Assembly: GCF_024648825.1 (NCBI RefSeq)
Contig: NZ_JANBBE010000001.1
Span: forward strand, 1,426,001 to 1,490,000
DNA from: Lentzea californiensis
Lineage (GTDB): Bacteria; Actinomycetota; Actinomycetes; Mycobacteriales; Pseudonocardiaceae
Direction of reading: 5' to 3'
DNA: 64,000 bases
Under the pieces are notes generated by a model. The model did no database searches and was not told where the DNA came from. It saw only the letters and a program-made list of their open reading frames with translations. Below are positions 47,125 through 56,337 of this stretch, piece by piece (the first letter of the stretch is position 1; every line of letters starts with the position of its first letter). A program made the translations under genes and the position numbers.

Positions 47125-47292
47125 GGTTCTGCGGCTTGCGTCGCGCTCCCCGGCCTGCGGGCGGCCTGTTGCGGTTGCGTGCTTCCCCCTGGGGCTCTGC
47201 CCTCAGACCCCCGGCGATCTGATCGGGGGTGGCGCCGCCCGTAGGTAGATGGCACGCCTGTTGCGTTGGCGGCTGCCTGTTGCTCAGAGGGT

Positions 47293-47320
47293 GCCGTCCT
47301 TGCCTTGCGGTAAGGACGGC
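47293..47320. terminator. Hairpin between convergent LytR_C and AAA+ genes
   Basis: GCCGTCCTT pairs with AAGGACGGC across a ten-base loop in the 216-bp gap between converging genes. A second stem (CCCCCG/CGGGGG) lies near 47209-47230. No gene is seen in the gap. Confidence 0.6.
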
Positions 47321-47340
47321 TCGCCTGCGGCTTCGCGTTG

Positions 47341-49503
47341 TTATGTCTTGCTTCTGTTTGCTGCGTATGCGGCTAGTGACACCAGTTGTGCTGGGTCCAG
47401 GGACGGGCGCACTACCGTTCGTGCTTTTGCCAGGTGGGTTTGTGTTACTTCTGCTGCGTCCAGTGATTCGCGCATTGCCGTTAGTGCTGCTTCTCGTACC
47501 AGGGCTGCGCAGTCTGCTGCTGAGTACATGTCCAGTTCGCCTGCCAGGGTGGCCAGGTCCACGTCGTTGGACAGTGGTGTGTTGCGGGAGGAGGCCTTGA
47601 GGATTTCTGTGCGGGCCTCTGCGTCTGGTGGTGGCACGTAGACGAGGCGTTCCAGGCGGCCTGGGCGCAGTAGGGCTGGGTCGATCAGCTCTGGGCGGTT
47701 CGTTGCTGCGATGACCACCACGTCGCGGAGGGGTTCTACGCCGTCCAGTTCTGTCAGTAGGGCGGCTACCACTCGGTCGGCTACGCCTGAGTCTGATGAT
47801 TGGCCTCGGCGTGGGGCCAGGGCGTCGACCTCGTCCAGGAAGATCAGGGCCGGGGCTGCGTCTGCTGCTCTGCGGAAGAGTTCTCGTACCGCTCGTTCTG
47901 ACTCGCCCACGAACTTGTCCATCAGTTCTGCGCCCTTGACCGTCAGGACGTTCAGCTGGCCTGAGCCTGCCAGGGCTCGGACCAGGAACGTCTTGCCGCA
48001 TCCCGGTGGGCCGTAGAGCAGGACGCCTCGTGGGGGTTCTACTCCCAGGCGGGCGAAGGAGTCCGGATAGCGCAGGGGCCAGAGGGCTGCCTCGGTGAGG
48101 GCCTGCTTGACCTCCTTCATGTCGCCTACGTCGTCCAGCGTGAGGCCGCCGGTTTGCACGGTGTCGGAGGCTGACATGGAGATCGGGCGGACTGTGTTCA
48201 GGGCGCCCAGCAGGTCTTCCTGGCCCACTCGGGGTTCTGCTACCTCGCGTTGGCGCAGTGCTGCTCGTACTGCTGCTTCTCGGCGTAGGGCGCAGAGGTC
48301 TGCTGCCACGAAGCCCGGGGTTCGGGCCGCCACCTCGCCGAAGTCCACATCGGACTCCAGGGGGACGTCGCGGAGCAGGACGCGCAGCAGTTCTGTTCTG
48401 CCCCCTGTGTCCGGGAGGGGCAGTGTCAGTTCGCGGTCTACCAGGTCCGGGGCGCGTAGGCGGGCGTCTGCTGACTCCGCCCTTGCCGAGGTGACCACCA
48501 GGGCCAGGTTCGGGCGGGAGATCGCTGTGCGGAGGATGTCCAGGACGACTGTGGCCACCGGTGGTGGGGTGGTCGGCAGCAGGGCGTCGATGTCGGTGAT
48601 CAGCAGGACCGTGGGTTTCTGTGGGACGCCTGCGATCGCGTCGCCCAGCTGTTTTGCCATTGCGCCTGGTTCCAGGACGGCGATGCTGGGGGCCGCCAGT
48701 TCGACCACTGTGGCGTCTACTGACCTGGCTACCGCGCGGACCAGCGTTGCCTTGCCCACGCCTTCCGGGCCGCTGACCATCGCGGCCAGCCTTGCGGAGG
48801 CTCCCAGCTTCGTGAGGAGTTCGGGCTGGCGGAACATCAGTTCCAGCCACTCGGTCAGGCGGCGGGCCTGGTCGCGCTGACCCACCAGGTCGGCGACCGG
48901 GAGTGCGTCGTGCTTCTCCTGCACCACGACCGGGGTCACCTCGGCGGCGGGGGCCTGGGCTGAGCGCCAGCCCACGACGCTCGACGGCTGCACCGCCACC
49001 GGGCCCGCCGGGTCGGTCGAGGTGATGGTGATGAGTTCGTTGGTCCACGTCATGCCGATGGCGTTGGACAGCCTGCGGCGCGTCTCGGAGACGTTGGTGC
49101 CGGGTGGCGGCGCTAGGTCCTGGGGGAGCAGCGAGACGTTGTCGCCCACGGTGAGGACCTTGCCGGTCAACGCCATGCGCACGTGTTCTGGCGTCAGTGC
49201 CGTGGTGGCGAGGCGGGAGCCTGCGACGGTGATCGAGCGCGCGGCCGTCACCTGGACCGGGGCCACGACGATCTCGGAGCCCTCGACCACGCCCAGGTTG
49301 GTGAGCGTGACGTCGTCGACCAGGACCACACCGGGCGGTTGTTCACCGGCTGCGGCGAGGGCGGCGCTCACGCGGGCGCCGGTCAGCTTCACCGCGTCCC
49401 AGGCGCGCAGGCCCAGGGCGTCGAGCACCTCCGGGTGGAGGCGGACTACGCCGCGCCGGGTGTCCAGTGCGGACGGGGACAGGCGTGCCGTCAGCGTGAT
49501 CAC
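47341..49503 (-). CDS. Double AAA+ ATPase of the CDC48 family
   Basis: 720 residues: an N-terminal beta-rich CDC48_N-like region to ~190, then two AAA+ modules. D1 has GPEGVGKATL where GPPGTGKT is expected, and TDID in place of DEID, so it is probably inactive. D2 is canonical: YGPPGCGKTFLV, IFLDEVDALAPRRG, and the SRH with ATNRPELIDPALLRPGR. This matches the layout of M. tuberculosis Rv0435c, which lies in the same gene order. It likely unfolds or remodels protein complexes, with unknown partners. The 3' half of the gene is rich in T-ending codons. Confidence 0.88.
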   Translation of the reverse strand: MITLTARLSPSALDTRRGVVRLHPEVLDALGLRAWDAVKLTGARVSAALAAAGEQPPGVVLVDDVTLTNLGVVEGSEIVVAPVQVTAARSITVAGSRLATTALTPEHVRMALTGKVLTVGDNVSLLPQDLAPPPGTNVSETRRRLSNAIGMTWTNELITITSTDPAGPVAVQPSSVVGWRSAQAPAAEVTPVVVQEKHDALPVADLVGQRDQARRLTEWLELMFRQPELLTKLGASARLAAMVSGPEGVGKATLVRAVARSVDATVVELAAPSIAVLEPGAMAKQLGDAIAGVPQKPTVLLITDIDALLPTTPPPVATVVLDILRTAISRPNLALVVTSARAESADARLRAPDLVDRELTLPLPDTGGRTELLRVLLRDVPLESDVDFGEVAARTPGFVAADLCALRREAAVRAALRQREVAEPRVGQEDLLGALNTVRPISMSASDTVQTGGLTLDDVGDMKEVKQALTEAALWPLRYPDSFARLGVEPPRGVLLYGPPGCGKTFLVRALAGSGQLNVLTVKGAELMDKFVGESERAVRELFRRAADAAPALIFLDEVDALAPRRGQSSDSGVADRVVAALLTELDGVEPLRDVVVIAATNRPELIDPALLRPGRLERLVYVPPPDAEARTEILKASSRNTPLSNDVDLATLAGELDMYSAADCAALVREAALTAMRESLDAAEVTQTHLAKARTVVRPSLDPAQLVSLAAYAANRSKT

Positions 49504-49615
49504 GACGACGACTCTAGTTGACCTGGACTGAGTCTTCCGGAGTTGTCGGACCCAGCAGCTACGGTGGTCCTGAACCGGGCTGGGGCCCGGTCGTCACAGA
49601 CCTGGGGGTCATTTG

Positions 49616-51226
49616 ATGCGCCACACAACGGCGCGAGGCTTTCGCCTGTCCGCGCTCGTTCTCGCACTGGCCGTTTCGGCCGGTTTCGCCACACCTGTCG
49701 CCCACGCCGCCGAGGTGCCGCAGGTGAGTCTCCGCTCCGGCGGCGGTGTTGGACTGGTCCACGAGTTCGACCTGCTGGCGGACGACGCGACGAAGTTCGT
49801 CTATTCGTTCAGCGCCGACAGCGGGGAGTCCCTCGACCACGAGGTCGCCGCCGGCGCCGACGGCAGGGCGACGGTCCGCTGGACGCCTCGTGATCCGGGC
49901 GTGCAGCACCTGTTCGCCAAGTCGGTGGACAGCGCGGGCCAGTACTCCGAACTGCAGCGGTTCCGGTTCGACGTGCTGTTCGGCGGGGCTCCCGCGGCTC
50001 GGTGGTCACTGGACCACACGTATGCGGACACCAACGGGCTCAACGTGTTGACGCCCAACGGTTCCATGGAGAACGCGCTCGGGCACGGGAACCAGGCGGT
50101 CCGGTTCCACGGCGGGCAGGACTTCCTCAGCGGCGCGGCTCCGATCGACACGTCGAAGAACTTCACCCTGACGGCGTGGGCGAAGGTGGACGACGGTGCC
50201 CGTGCTCATGGCGTCGTCTCCGCCGACGACAGTGCGGGCCTGTACTACGACGCCGCGCTCGGGCGCTGGGCGTTCGGCATGACGACGGCCGGCGACAAGA
50301 CGGCTCCGCACGTGGCGCTCTCGCAGGCCGCGGCGCTGGTCGGCGTCTGGACGCATCTGACCGGCACGTACGAGTCCGTCACCAGGACCCTCGCGCTCCA
50401 CGTCGACGGCATCAAGCAGGCCGAGGTCGCGGGCGTGGAGGGCTGGCAGGCATCGCAGCTGTTGATCGGCGGAAACCGCTGGGGCACCCCCGAGCACGGC
50501 GGCGACCGCACGATCGACGAGGTCACGGCGCACCCGCGGACGCTGAACGACGCGGAGGTCAAGAAGATGGCCAGCGCGGCCGGACTTCGCAGCCACTACA
50601 AGCTCAACGGAAGCGGCGGCTTCACCCAGGACGAGGTCACCGGTACGTCTTCGGCCATCGGGCCCACGGTCGACTGGGAGAACGACGGCGACGACACGTC
50701 GTTGCTCTTCAACGGACCTGACGCAGAGGGTCAGGCGCGGGACGGCGAGTCCTACGCCGGCGTGCGCGGTCCGCGCATCCGCACGGACCGCTCCTTCTCG
50801 GTCTCCGCGTGGGCGCGGCTGGACACCGACACGCGCGAGGCGAATGCCCGCACGTTCGTGAGCCTGGTGCACAACGGCACCTCGCTGCTCGACCTCAGGT
50901 ACGGCGGCGCCTCGAAGAAGTGGGAGTTCGTGGTCGACGGCACCGCCGTGGAGACCGCGTACCGCGTGGACCTGCAGGAGTGGACCTACCTGACGGCCGT
51001 CCACGACAAGATCAACTCTGAGGTCCGGTTGTACCTCAGCGGCGTGTACGTCACGAAGGTGCCGTTCACCGGTGGCTCGGCGGAGACGGAGGCGGGTCTG
51101 GAGTTCGGCAGGCTTTCGCCCGCCACCACCGCGGGGTCGTTCTGGAAGGGCGGTCTCGACGACGTCCGCGTGTACGCCGGAGTGCTGACGCAGGAACAGA
51201 TCGTGGCGCAGGCCGTCCGGGCCTGA
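49616..51226 (+). CDS. Secreted protein with two LamG/concanavalin-like domains
   Basis: 536 residues. Signal peptide to about residue 32 (LSALVLALAVSAGFATPVAHA), a short beta domain, then two LamG-like beta-sandwich domains (about 125-320 and 345-535) marked by AWAKVDDGARAHGVVS and AWARLDTDTREANART, with VGVWTHLTGTYES and LQEWTYLTAVHDK. No catalytic domain is apparent, so it may bind carbohydrate or surface polymers. The ATG at 49616 lies seven bases after GGGGG. It interrupts the mycobacterial-type gene order between the AAA+ ATPase and pssA. Confidence 0.85.
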   Translation: MRHTTARGFRLSALVLALAVSAGFATPVAHAAEVPQVSLRSGGGVGLVHEFDLLADDATKFVYSFSADSGESLDHEVAAGADGRATVRWTPRDPGVQHLFAKSVDSAGQYSELQRFRFDVLFGGAPAARWSLDHTYADTNGLNVLTPNGSMENALGHGNQAVRFHGGQDFLSGAAPIDTSKNFTLTAWAKVDDGARAHGVVSADDSAGLYYDAALGRWAFGMTTAGDKTAPHVALSQAAALVGVWTHLTGTYESVTRTLALHVDGIKQAEVAGVEGWQASQLLIGGNRWGTPEHGGDRTIDEVTAHPRTLNDAEVKKMASAAGLRSHYKLNGSGGFTQDEVTGTSSAIGPTVDWENDGDDTSLLFNGPDAEGQARDGESYAGVRGPRIRTDRSFSVSAWARLDTDTREANARTFVSLVHNGTSLLDLRYGGASKKWEFVVDGTAVETAYRVDLQEWTYLTAVHDKINSEVRLYLSGVYVTKVPFTGGSAETEAGLEFGRLSPATTAGSFWKGGLDDVRVYAGVLTQEQIVAQAVRA

Positions 51227-51237
51227 CGAACGAAGAA

Positions 51238-51272
51238 CGCGGGCCGGACACGATCGACGTGTCCGGCCCGCG
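51238..51272. terminator. Strong hairpin between convergent LamG and pssA genes
   Basis: CGCGGGCCGGACACG pairs perfectly with its complement across a five-base loop, 12 bases after the LamG stop and 18 before the pssA stop. A bidirectional terminator is likely. Confidence 0.85.
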
Positions 51273-51289
51273 GTTCGTTCAGGTGGTGG

Positions 51290-52258
51290 TCAACGCTTCG
51301 GCTGGCGCCTTAGTCCCAGCTGACGCCACGAGCGGCGGCGTCCGTTGGCACTGGGCACCGCACCTTCCGCCGCCGCAGCGGTGGCACCGTCACGCCGTGG
51401 GCGGCGTACGGCGCGCATGGCCGCGCCGGCGACGCGACCGTGCAACGGCTGACGCAGGCCGAGGCGGCGTGCGGCGACACCGTGTGCGCGCTTGATGGCG
51501 CGGCGGTCGGCGCCTGTGACGGTCCACGCCTCCGGGTGCTTGGACAGCCACACGTACCGGCGCACCGAGTACGGCAGGTGTGCCAGGTACACGACCATCG
51601 CGATGATCAGTGCCACCAACGGGTACGTGATGATCGCGGCGGCCAGCAGTCCGATGAGGACCAGCAGTGGTGCCACCGCGCGCGGCGGCACCTTCACCGT
51701 CTTCACGGACAGCGTCGGGATGCGCGACACCAGCAGCATCGCGACCACGACGGTCCACACGCCGACGACGATCGGCTCGTTCCACCAGCCGTCGACGCGC
51801 ACCTGCTCCTCGACGATGAGGGGGAGCAGCAGCAACAGGCCGCCTGCCGGAGCGGGGACGCCGACGAAGAACTCCTTCGCGAACGGCGGTTGTTCCTTCT
51901 CCAGCAACGTGTTGAAGCGGGCCAGGCGGACCACCATGCAGACCGCGAAGATCAGCGCGATGACCCAGCCCGCGCGACTGCCCTCGAACTTCCAGAGGTA
52001 GATCGCGAGTGCGGGCGCGACGCCGAACGAGATGGCGTCGGCCAGCGAGTCGAGCTCCGCGCCCATCTTCGACGTCGCGTCCAGCATGCGGGCGATGCGG
52101 CCGTCCAGGCCGTCGAACACGGCCGCCGCCGCGATCGCGGCGATGGCCGCGCCCCACATGCCCACGTTCGCGAAGTGCACCGCGGACAGGCCCGAGCACA
52201 TGGCCAGGACCGTGATCGCGTTCGGCAGCAGGCGAACGCCGGGCCCGCTGGGCGCCAT
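51290..52258 (-). CDS. pssA: CDP-diacylglycerol-serine O-phosphatidyltransferase
   Basis: 322 residues with about eight membrane segments. The CDP-alcohol phosphatidyltransferase motif is present as DGLDGRIARMLDATSKMGAELDSLAD near residue 45. It makes phosphatidylserine, which Psd decarboxylates. The last ~75 residues are a basic tail. The ATG overlaps the psd stop (TGATG), the normal psd-pssA order in actinobacteria. Confidence 0.93.
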   Translation of the reverse strand: MAPSGPGVRLLPNAITVLAMCSGLSAVHFANVGMWGAAIAAIAAAAVFDGLDGRIARMLDATSKMGAELDSLADAISFGVAPALAIYLWKFEGSRAGWVIALIFAVCMVVRLARFNTLLEKEQPPFAKEFFVGVPAPAGGLLLLLPLIVEEQVRVDGWWNEPIVVGVWTVVVAMLLVSRIPTLSVKTVKVPPRAVAPLLVLIGLLAAAIITYPLVALIIAMVVYLAHLPYSVRRYVWLSKHPEAWTVTGADRRAIKRAHGVAARRLGLRQPLHGRVAGAAMRAVRRPRRDGATAAAAEGAVPSANGRRRSWRQLGLRRQPKR

Positions 52259-52953
52259 CAGGCCTCCGGGAGTTCGGCGAGAACGGTCTCGCCGCCGATC
52301 GTGCGCTGACCGGCCTCGACCAGGACGCGGCTGCCGCGCGGGACGTAGAGGTCGACGCGCGAACCGAAGCGGATCAGGCCGTAGGTCTGACCGGCGGTGA
52401 CCTTCTCGCCCTCGGCGACCTCGCACACGATGCGGCGCGCGACCAGGCCGGCGATCTGCACGACGACGAGGTCGTGGCCGTCGACGGTGCGCAGCCACAC
52501 GGTGTTGCGCTCGTTCTCCTCGGAGGCCTTGTCGAGGTCGGCCGAGAGGAACTTGCCGGGGTGGTACGAGACCTGGACGACCTCGCCGTCCGCGGGCACG
52601 CGCTGCACGTGCACGTCGAAGACGGAGAGGAACACGCTGACGCGCGTCATCGGCTGCGAGCCGAGGCCGAGCTCGGCGGGCGGAACGGCGTCGACCACGT
52701 GCGAGACGGTGCCGTCGGCCGGGGCCACGGCGAGGTTCGGACGGGTCGGCGTCACGCGCTTCGGCTCGCGGAAGAACCACGCCACCCACGCCGTGACCAG
52801 CGCGAGGACGACGCCCAGGCGCTTGAAGCGCAGCCGGACGAGGAGGGTCGCGATCGCCGCACCGGCGACGAACGGGCGCCCAGCCGGGTGCATCGGCGGC
52901 ACCATGCCGCGCGCGAGTTCGAGGAAGTGGGAGACGGGCTTCTCGCTGCTCAT
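52258..52953 (-). CDS. psd: Phosphatidylserine decarboxylase proenzyme
   Basis: 231 residues, the short actinobacterial type. A hydrophobic segment at 25-65 anchors the protein. The self-cleavage site is the Gly-Ser of RFGSRVDLY near residue 195, yielding the pyruvoyl cofactor. It converts phosphatidylserine to phosphatidylethanolamine. ATG at 52953, no nearby ribosome site of note. Confidence 0.93.
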   Translation of the reverse strand: MSSEKPVSHFLELARGMVPPMHPAGRPFVAGAAIATLLVRLRFKRLGVVLALVTAWVAWFFREPKRVTPTRPNLAVAPADGTVSHVVDAVPPAELGLGSQPMTRVSVFLSVFDVHVQRVPADGEVVQVSYHPGKFLSADLDKASEENERNTVWLRTVDGHDLVVVQIAGLVARRIVCEVAEGEKVTAGQTYGLIRFGSRVDLYVPRGSRVLVEAGQRTIGGETVLAELPEA

Positions 52954-53050
52954 CGTGTCTGTGGGTTCCGTAGCTTCCGTGGATTGTCGGGCGGCATCAC
53001 GCTACGGCAACACGCCAAACCGCCCATCGGGACTGCCGGAAAGACAAGTG

Positions 53051-53097
53051 GCCGGTAGGCCCGTGCATCCCCCGACGAACGCACGGGCCCGACCGGC
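53051..53097 (-). terminator. Hairpin downstream of the M48 protease
   Basis: GCCGGTaGGCCCGTGC pairs with GCACGGGCC and ACCGGC across a 14-base loop, 68 bases beyond the protease stop and ahead of psd. The rest of this 211-bp gap shows no gene. Confidence 0.6.
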
Positions 53098-53164
53098 ACC
53101 TGCGGTCAGTGTAATCCCCGTCACATGGCGTTAACAACGTCGCTGGGTGAGCGTTCCGTCACAA

Positions 53165-54583
53165 TCAGTCGATGCCGAGGGCCTGCAGCCTGAACCGCAC
53201 GTCAGCCACCTGGTTAGCGTCACGCACGGCGGGCGCTACCAGGTCTTCCGGGTAGACCGCAGCTCCGTCCGGCATCCGCAGCACGAACAGACCGCCCCAG
53301 TTGAGTTCCAGCGTTGCGCGGTTAGCGGATACGAGCATGTCAGCGACCATGCACCCGAAGAGTTCCGTCACGGCGTCGACGGCGGCCTCGTGCACCTCCT
53401 GCTGGGTCAGCGACGCGTCCACGGGTGCTCCGGTCAGCTTGTGCAGCTGCGCGCCCTCCAACGCCCTGAGCACGTCGGCGACCGTCTCGCCGACCTTGCT
53501 CACCCGGCCCGCGTGCCGCAGCAGGTCGGCGTGACGGCGGACCAGCACCGGCCCGGCCAGCGGGGCGAGCTCCTCCCAGGTGATCGGCGGCCCCTGCACG
53601 CCGACCAGCGCCGCGACCTCCTCCGGTGGCGTGCCGCCGAGCAACGGCCACGACGAGCGCTCGTCCATCGCCTCGGCGACGCCGCCGGTCCGCGGGTGCT
53701 GCCGCACGATGGTGGCCACCCGTTCCCGGATCGTCGGGTGGCTGTTGAACACCGACGACGGTTCCTGCGCGGCCAGCAGCGGTTCGATCTCGCGCAGCTG
53801 GTGCACGCGTCGCGGGTGGTCGAGGTAGGCGCGGAAGCCCTCCAGCAACGGAGGCGTGCGCCCTGCCGCCACGGCCAGCGACACGTACCAGCGCTTGTAG
53901 TCCTCCCAGGCGACGCCCAGCGGGCCGCCGCGCAGCAACGACCGCACCGACGCCTCGCGGCCGGCCGCCGCCACGGACACCTCGTCGGCGAAGCGCTCGT
54001 GCTTGCGGCTCTCCGAGGCAGCGGCCAGCGCGTACAGCTTCGCCCACGCGTAGAGGACGCCGACGAACGCGGTGTCCGTCCTCGACACCAGCCCGAGGGC
54101 GGTCTGCGCGCGGGAGGTGAGCGCGGAGACCCGCGTGTGCCCGCCGCCGTAGTGGCCGAGCTCGTGCGCGAGCACCGCCCTCAGTTCGCCGATCGTCATC
54201 CCGGCCAGCCACGGCAGGCCGAGCTCCATGTACCGGGTGCCCCGGCGTTCCCACACAGCCGCGTTCGCCTTGTCGACGAGCCGGAGCTCGTCCGGACTGC
54301 GGGTGCCCGCGATCACCGCGAGCTCGTCGACGTGCCGCCACAGCTCCGGGTGCGTCGCGCGGGTCAGCGGGACCCCCTCCGCCCGCGGGCGCGCCCAGAC
54401 CGCCACGACGACCGCGTACAGCATCGGTGCGCCCACCAGGAGCGCCAGCGCCACGAGCCACCAGCCGCCCTCGGTCTGTCCCCGGCCGAAGAGGACGGCG
54501 GCGAGCACACCCAATGCCGTGACGATGCCCGCCGCGAGCACGAAGAACCCGGCGAGCATCACCAACGCCAGCGCTGCTCTCAT
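53165..54583 (-). CDS. M48-family membrane metalloprotease
   Basis: 472 residues. Two N-terminal membrane segments (about 1-30 and 45-70) precede the HExxH zinc site AVLAHELGHYGGGH near residue 155, with the third ligand region SRKHERFADEVS (ERFAD) near 215. It is an HtpX/M48-like protease facing the cytoplasm or membrane surface, substrates unknown. The ATG at 54583 follows GGGGGAAGCAGGA. A longer in-frame extension (to 54772) is remnant transposase sequence and is rejected. Confidence 0.87.
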   Translation of the reverse strand: MRAALALVMLAGFFVLAAGIVTALGVLAAVLFGRGQTEGGWWLVALALLVGAPMLYAVVVAVWARPRAEGVPLTRATHPELWRHVDELAVIAGTRSPDELRLVDKANAAVWERRGTRYMELGLPWLAGMTIGELRAVLAHELGHYGGGHTRVSALTSRAQTALGLVSRTDTAFVGVLYAWAKLYALAAASESRKHERFADEVSVAAAGREASVRSLLRGGPLGVAWEDYKRWYVSLAVAAGRTPPLLEGFRAYLDHPRRVHQLREIEPLLAAQEPSSVFNSHPTIRERVATIVRQHPRTGGVAEAMDERSSWPLLGGTPPEEVAALVGVQGPPITWEELAPLAGPVLVRRHADLLRHAGRVSKVGETVADVLRALEGAQLHKLTGAPVDASLTQQEVHEAAVDAVTELFGCMVADMLVSANRATLELNWGGLFVLRMPDGAAVYPEDLVAPAVRDANQVADVRFRLQALGID

Positions 54584-54619
54584 GTCCTGCTTCCCCCAGA
54601 GATCGTTCTGTTGGTGTCG

Positions 54620-55030
54620 AAGTGTGCCCTGGACCGGCCGGTATGCGGCTCGATGTACTGGCCCACAGCACGCTAATCGGCGCACCTCCGACTGAACCGG
54701 CGAAGTAGGACCCCGACCAGAGCCGTGTGCCCGCCAGTAGTGGCGGGCGAGTTCGGGGAACTCCTGCCGCATGCGGCAGGACGAGACGCCCTTGAGGGAG
54801 TAGACCAGCTCGGAGGTCGCGACCTTGCGGAAAGTTCACCAGCAGGTGGACGTGTTGCTCTCGCCGTTGAACGAGCCAGCTCGGTGTCGAAGTCGGCGCA
54901 GACCGCCCACATGACCTCCTCCAGCCAGGTCAGGTGCCGGTTGGTGAATACCGTGCGCCGATATTTCGTCATGAAAAGCAAATGCTGTGAAGCGCGAAGA
55001 CGCAGTATCGACCGATACGAACACCGGTGA
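54620..55030 (-). pseudogene. Degenerate IS200-type tnpA transposase
   Basis: Pieces of the Y1 transposase occur in order but in different frames: TKYRRTVFTNRHLTWLEEV and VCADFDTELA, then FNGESNT, then SLKGVSSCRMRQEFPELARHYWRA, then LWSGSYFAGSVGGAPISVLW, and QYIEPHTGRSRAHFD. At least four frameshifts separate them. The His pair of the HUH site falls in a damaged stretch and is not intact. It is nonfunctional. Confidence 0.85.
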
Positions 55031-55064
55031 GATCAGCCATGAATTAACCGAATAGGATGGCGTC

Positions 55065-56300
55065 GTGCAGCTTCGTTACAACTACCGCGTCTACCCGACG
55101 CCCAACCAGCGGATCGAGCTGGCCAAGGCGTTCGGGTGCGCGCGGGTGGTGTTCAACGACGGACTGCGTGCACGCCAAACCGCCCACGAGAACGGCCAGC
55201 CCTATCCGTCGGACGGTGAGCTGTCCAAGCAAATCATCACCCTCGCCAAGACCACGCCGGAGCGATCGTGGCTGGGCGAGGTGTCGGCGGTCGTGCTGCA
55301 ACAGGCGCTGGCTGATCTCAACGTCGCGTATCGCAATTTCTTCGCCTCGACCACGGGCAAACGCAAGGGCCGCAAAATAGCGGCGCCCCGGTTCCGGTCC
55401 CGCAAGGACAACCGGCGGACGATCCGGTTCACCCGCAATTCCCGGTTCAAGGTCCTGGGCAACGGGCGGCTGCGACTGCCGAAGATCGGCGATCTCGACG
55501 TGCGCTGGTCCCGTCAGATGCTCGCCGAACCGTCGTCGGTCACGATCGTGAAGGACGCGGCTGGGCGGTACTTCGCCTCGTTCGTCGTCACGACGAAGCA
55601 GGACGAGACGTTGCCCGGGGCCGGGTCCGAGGTCGGCATCGACTTGGGCCTGACGCATTTCGCGGTGCTCTCGGATGGCACGAAGGTGGCGGCGCCGAGG
55701 TTCCTGCGCCAGGCGGCGCGCAGGCTGGCGCGGTTGCAGAAGTCGCTGAGCCGCAAGGTCAAGGGCTCGAACAACCGCAAGAAAGCTATTGTCAAGGTTG
55801 CCCGCGCGCACGCGAGGGTGGCCGACACGCGGCGGGACTGGCAGCACAAGCTGTCCACGGCGATCATCCGCGACAACCAAGCGGTCTACGTCGAGGACCT
55901 GTGCGTGGCCGGTCTGGGCCGCACCAGGCTCGCCAAGTCCGTGCACGACGCCGGGTGGGCCGGTTTCACCGGCATGCTGGAGTACAAGGCGGCCAGATAC
56001 GGGCGCGGGTTCGCCCGGATCGACCGGTGGCTGCCGACGTCGCAGACCTGCTCGGAGTGCGGACGGATCGACGGGCCGAAACCGCTGTCCGTGCGGACGT
56101 GGACATGCCCGTGCGGTGCCGTCCACGACCGGGACATCAACGCCGCCAAGAACGTGCTCGCCGCCGGGCAGGCGGAGAGCCTAAACGACCGTGGAGCGCA
56201 GGTAAGACCAGCATCCGTGCTGGCACCGCGCCGTGAAACGGTAACTCGCCCGCACGCCGCGCGATCCACGCGCAGCGTGGAGGGAATCTCCGTCCTTTAG
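55065..56300 (+). CDS. tnpB: TnpB RNA-guided endonuclease of the IS605 element
   Basis: 411 residues, typical TnpB length. The RuvC residues are all present: Asp in VGIDLGLTHF near residue 190, Glu in VYVEDLCVAGL near 275, and Asp in HDRDINAAKN near 361. The zinc ribbon CSECG...CPCG lies between. The N-terminal part begins LRYNYRVYPTPNQ. TnpB proteins cut DNA guided by the omega RNA from the element's right end, and help keep the element at its site. The C-terminal ~40 residues are low-complexity because this part also encodes the RNA. GTG start. Confidence 0.92.
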   Translation: MQLRYNYRVYPTPNQRIELAKAFGCARVVFNDGLRARQTAHENGQPYPSDGELSKQIITLAKTTPERSWLGEVSAVVLQQALADLNVAYRNFFASTTGKRKGRKIAAPRFRSRKDNRRTIRFTRNSRFKVLGNGRLRLPKIGDLDVRWSRQMLAEPSSVTIVKDAAGRYFASFVVTTKQDETLPGAGSEVGIDLGLTHFAVLSDGTKVAAPRFLRQAARRLARLQKSLSRKVKGSNNRKKAIVKVARAHARVADTRRDWQHKLSTAIIRDNQAVYVEDLCVAGLGRTRLAKSVHDAGWAGFTGMLEYKAARYGRGFARIDRWLPTSQTCSECGRIDGPKPLSVRTWTCPCGAVHDRDINAAKNVLAAGQAESLNDRGAQVRPASVLAPRRETVTRPHAARSTRSVEGISVL

Positions 56301-56337
56301 GGCGGAGAGGATGTCAATGCAGGTATCTCACGGTGAC
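56160..56337 (+). ncRNA. Probable omega RNA (reRNA) of TnpB with guide entering moeA
   Basis: In this group the guide RNA overlaps the tnpB 3' end and ends in the flanking DNA. Here the right-end hairpin (56288-56307) and terminal ATGTCAA (56311-56317) are visible, so the ~20-nt guide would be the moeA sequence from about 56318. The 5' limit is a guess. Confidence 0.45.

Larger units (their letters stand above)
54590..56317. mobile_element. IS605-type insertion sequence with decayed tnpA and intact tnpB
   Basis: Divergent tnpA (minus, broken) and tnpB (plus) between the M48 gene start and the moeA stop. The right end shows a hairpin CTCCGTCC-TTTA-GGGCGGAG (56288-56307) followed by AGGATGTCAA, a typical right end of this group, ending about 56317. 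The left end cannot be fixed but must lie just beyond the tnpA remnant, near 54590. The M48 ribosome site lies at this border. With no intact TnpA in cis, movement would need one in trans. Confidence 0.7.

Noticed and set aside
53165..54772. Start of the M48 protease at 54772
   Set aside because: The extra N-terminal 63 residues (RQEFPELARHYWRA and beyond) are a fragment of the decayed IS200 transposase. The ATG at 54583 has a proper ribosome site and begins the first membrane segment.
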